From: Flavobacteriaceae bacterium UBA1682 | GTDB taxonomy: Bacteria > Bacteroidota > Bacteroidia > Flavobacteriales > Flavobacteriaceae | Assembly: GCA_002320285.1 (NCBI GenBank) | Contig: DCKE01000021.1 | Coordinates: forward strand, 116,164 to 180,163 | Length of the DNA stretch: 64,000 nt | Reading direction: 5' to 3' | Part shown: in pieces, positions 62,027-64,000 of the stretch | Layout: every line of letters starts with the position of its first letter | Position numbering within the stretch: position 1 is the stretch's first letter | Notes under the pieces: generated by a model | The model's input: only the letters and a program-made list of their open reading frames with translations | Database searches by the model: none | Told to the model about the DNA's origin: nothing | Translations under genes and position numbers: made by a program

Positions 62027-63310
62027 ATGATAATAACTGCTAATGACCCCAAAAGAAAGAGTTGGTTAGAAGTTGCACCCGATTGTGACTTTCCCATTCA
62101 AAATCTTCCTTTTGGAGTTTTTATAACCAAAGAAGATGTTATCACTATTGGTACTCGAATTGGAAAGTTTGCTATTGACATGAATGCACTACATCAGTTA
62201 GGGTATTTTGAGGGAATCGATTTGACTGACGACCTTTTTATGCAAGACACTTTAAACGATTTTATTTCTGCAGGAAAAAAAACATGGAGAGCGGTACGCA
62301 ACCGTTTGGCGGATATTTTTGACGCTGACAACACCACTCTTAGAGATACTATTACGCATCGCGATGTCGTCATATTCAACATCAGCGATATCGAAATGCA
62401 ATTACCCGTTTTAATCGGTGATTATACCGATTTTTACTCGAGTAAAGAACACGCTACCAACGTCGGAATGATGTTTAGAGACCCGGCTAATGCGTTGTTG
62501 CCAAACTGGCTTCACATCCCGGTAGGGTATCACGGCAGAAGTTCTACCATTGTTCCATCTGGTGTACCGGTACGCAGACCTTTAGGACAAACCTTACCAA
62601 AAGGAGAGACCCAACCCGTATTTGGCCCTTCAAAACGCGTAGACTTTGAATTGGAAACCGCTTTTATAACTACCGATGCCAATGTAATGGGCGAAAACAT
62701 TCCCATCGCAGAAGCCGAAGAACACATTTTCGGTATGGTACTTTTAAACGATTGGAGCGCTCGTGATATACAAACCTGGGAATACGTTCCATTAGGCCCC
62801 TTCTTAGCAAAGAACTTCGCTTCGTCCATCTCACCTTGGATCGTTACTATGGATGCTTTAGAACCGTATCGAACAGCTAGTCCCGAACAAGATCCAAAAC
62901 CATTTGCTTATTTACAACAAGACGGTAACCACGCATTTGACATTAAATTAGAAGTTTATATCAAACCTGAAAATAGCGAAGCCACTTGTGTTACTGTTTC
63001 CAATTTTAAATACCTGTATTGGACCATGAGCCAACAACTGGCCCATCACACCATCAACGGCTGCCGAATTAATTCAGGTGATTTAATGGGGTCGGGAACC
63101 ATCTCCGGAAAATCTCCAGAGAGTTTCGGATCACTATTGGAATTAACCTGGGCCGGACAAAACCCCATAACGATGAAAGATGGCTCCAAACGCACTTTTA
63201 TAGAAGACAATGACACGGTAATTATGAAAGGGTATTGCCAAAATGGCGAAGTTCGCATTGGCTTTGGAGAAGTTTCTAGTCAACTACTAGCCAACACCCT
63301 AAGTATATAA
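62027..63310 (+). CDS. fahA: Fumarylacetoacetase
   Basis: 427 aa. Hydrolyses fumarylacetoacetate to fumarate and acetoacetate at the end of tyrosine catabolism. The N-terminal SH3-like domain (NDPKRKSWLEVAPDCDFPIQNLPFGVF) and the FAH core (DYTDFYSSKEHATNVGMMFRD, LNDWSARDIQTWEYVPLGPFLAKNF, GDLMGSGTISG) are complete with the metal Glu/Asp residues. Homogentisate dioxygenase and hppD are not adjacent, so the pathway genes are dispersed. Confidence 0.95.
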   Translation: MIITANDPKRKSWLEVAPDCDFPIQNLPFGVFITKEDVITIGTRIGKFAIDMNALHQLGYFEGIDLTDDLFMQDTLNDFISAGKKTWRAVRNRLADIFDADNTTLRDTITHRDVVIFNISDIEMQLPVLIGDYTDFYSSKEHATNVGMMFRDPANALLPNWLHIPVGYHGRSSTIVPSGVPVRRPLGQTLPKGETQPVFGPSKRVDFELETAFITTDANVMGENIPIAEAEEHIFGMVLLNDWSARDIQTWEYVPLGPFLAKNFASSISPWIVTMDALEPYRTASPEQDPKPFAYLQQDGNHAFDIKLEVYIKPENSEATCVTVSNFKYLYWTMSQQLAHHTINGCRINSGDLMGSGTISGKSPESFGSLLELTWAGQNPITMKDGSKRTFIEDNDTVIMKGYCQNGEVRIGFGEVSSQLLANTLSI

Positions 63311-63324
63311 AAATCCTTTTAAAT

Positions 63325-63355
63325 AAAAAAAGCTCCAAATTTGGAGCTTTTTTTA
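63325..63355. terminator. Bidirectional terminator between fahA and YtxJ-like gene
   Basis: Arms AAAAAGCTCCAAA / TTTGGAGCTTTTT, nearly no loop, A- and T-runs. Confidence 0.9.
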
Positions 63356-63371
63356 TTTAAAAATATCTTGT

Positions 63372-63713
63372 TTACAACTTTGCATTAACCGCTTTTAGTA
63401 CGGCATCTGCATCGATATCACTGTGCGACGCATGATATATGACCTCGTTTTTATAGATCACAATCAACTGAGGCGACTGATGCACGACTTGATAGTCTTC
63501 GGCTATTTTGTTTGAAATAGCCCTAAATGCAATCAAATCCAAAAAATAGGTAGCCACCTTATCATCTTCACGATAGGTGTTTTCAAAGTTCTTTAATACC
63601 GTTTTACTAATGTAACACCTTGTACTGTGCTTAAATATCAATACGGGTGTTTGCTCTGACAGCGTTGCTAACTCCGCCAATTGAGCTTCCGATTCTAGTT
63701 GTATCCATTTCAT
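63372..63713 (-). CDS. YtxJ/BrxC-like bacillithiol-system protein
   Basis: 113 aa. Thioredoxin-fold without a CxxC; IFKHSTRCYISKTVL carries a single Cys (about residue 33) in the TRCxIS context that YtxJ family members have (usual TRCPIS, here Y in place of P), and HQSPQLIVIYKNEVIYHASHSDI near the end. Relatives in Firmicutes (BrxC) act with bacillithiol. Role in this organism is inference. Its 5' flank begins the repeat array. Confidence 0.85.
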   Translation of the reverse strand: MKWIQLESEAQLAELATLSEQTPVLIFKHSTRCYISKTVLKNFENTYREDDKVATYFLDLIAFRAISNKIAEDYQVVHQSPQLIVIYKNEVIYHASHSDIDADAVLKAVNAKL

Positions 63714-63764
63714 AATTGTCGCTTTTAAACAAAGTTAGGCTTTTTTTTGCAAAATTCTCTATAA

Positions 63765-64000
63765 GCCTATATGCCCATTCGCAGATGCGCCCATTCGCTC
63801 TAGCACTTAAAAAGGGAGCAGCCTTACAACTTATCTTCATTTGAGCCTATTCGCGTATCAGCGCATCAGCGTATAAAGCCTATTTGCCCATACGCAGATG
63901 CGCGTATTCGCTCTAACACGGAGAAAGGGATCAGCCTTACAATTTATCTTCATTTGAGCCCATATGCCCATACGCAGATGCGCGTATTCGCCCTAACACG
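63765..64000. repeat. Diverged tandem repeat array reaching the window end
   Basis: Units start with GCC-TAT or GCC-CAT at 63765, 63845, 63878 and 63958. Units one and three are 80 bp and nearly alike (GCAGATGCGC...TTCGCTCTA.CAC..A..AAGGGA.CAGCCTTACAA.TTATCTTCATTTGA). Unit two is a 33-bp shortened copy (GCCTATTCGCGTATCAGCGC...). Unit four is cut by the window edge after 43 bp. Short words such as CGCATACGCAG/GCGTAT recur within units. Confidence 0.9.

Overview
The window is an AT-rich, gene-dense chromosomal segment from a Bacteroidota bacterium, most likely a member of the Flavobacteriaceae; the genus cannot be fixed from the sequence alone. Evidence for this: the LpxC-FabZ fusion, malate:quinone oxidoreductase, two fused E1 alpha/beta 2-oxoacid dehydrogenases, a MutS2 without its Smr domain plus a separate Smr protein, several lipoproteins and periplasmic proteins typical of the phylum, and promoters of the TTG-N19..23-TAnnTTTG type rather than -35/-10 boxes. 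Ribosome binding sites are mostly not visible, which is normal for the phylum.

Layout. 1-5.9 kb: thiamine pyrophosphokinase (cut by the window edge), aroC, an LpxH-like phosphoesterase, mqo, and the purM-ruvX operon. 5.9-11.9 kb: cysteine desulfurase, an unusual sugar MFS transporter, an orphan lipoprotein, the stand-alone Smr protein and two small membrane proteins. 11.9-15.4 kb: minus-strand cluster pyrR-pyrB-STAS-like-rnz-pdxH. 15.6-19.6 kb: YbjQ-like protein, a DUF4377/META/META exported protein and an M1 aminopeptidase. 19.9-27.4 kb: sucD and the envelope operon HD protein-lpxD-lpxC/fabZ-lpxA-efp-second lpxD-NTF2-like. 27.5-33.6 kb: hutH, yaaA, a YdjM-like membrane protein, an Lrp/AsnC regulator, and a divergent M14 peptidase / XRE regulator pair with a dense operator array between them. 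33.6-38.3 kb: acyltransferase, spermidine-synthase-like methyltransferase fold, outer-membrane barrel, GNAT protein and an alpha-oxoamine synthase. 38.7-45 kb: two fused E1 proteins with purC and a nitroreductase. 45.5-54.3 kb: small exported coiled-coil protein, lipoprotein, 2OG-Fe(II) oxygenase, SUI1 factor, nucleoside phosphorylase, CoA-transferase, a cytosolic periplasmic-binding-protein-like protein, a transglutaminase-like membrane protein, DUF423 and a TlpA-type lipoprotein. 54.3-64 kb: ung, mutS2, a DCC protein, pheT, glyA, fahA, a YtxJ-like protein, and a tandem repeat array that runs off the window end.

Most of the window is core metabolism and envelope biogenesis. No rRNA, tRNA, CRISPR array, prophage or insertion sequence was recognised. 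The most interesting non-coding signals are (i) five copies of the palindrome TTTACAWWTGTAAA between the M14 peptidase and the XRE regulator, placed symmetrically over both promoters; (ii) a terminator for the acyltransferase gene buried in antisense inside the XRE coding sequence; (iii) three separate tandem-repeat loci (19.8, 36.9 and 63.8 kb), one of which supplies the C-terminal codons of a gene; and (iv) terminator hairpins that repeatedly overlap coding ends. All functional calls rest on recognising families by eye; no database search was run.
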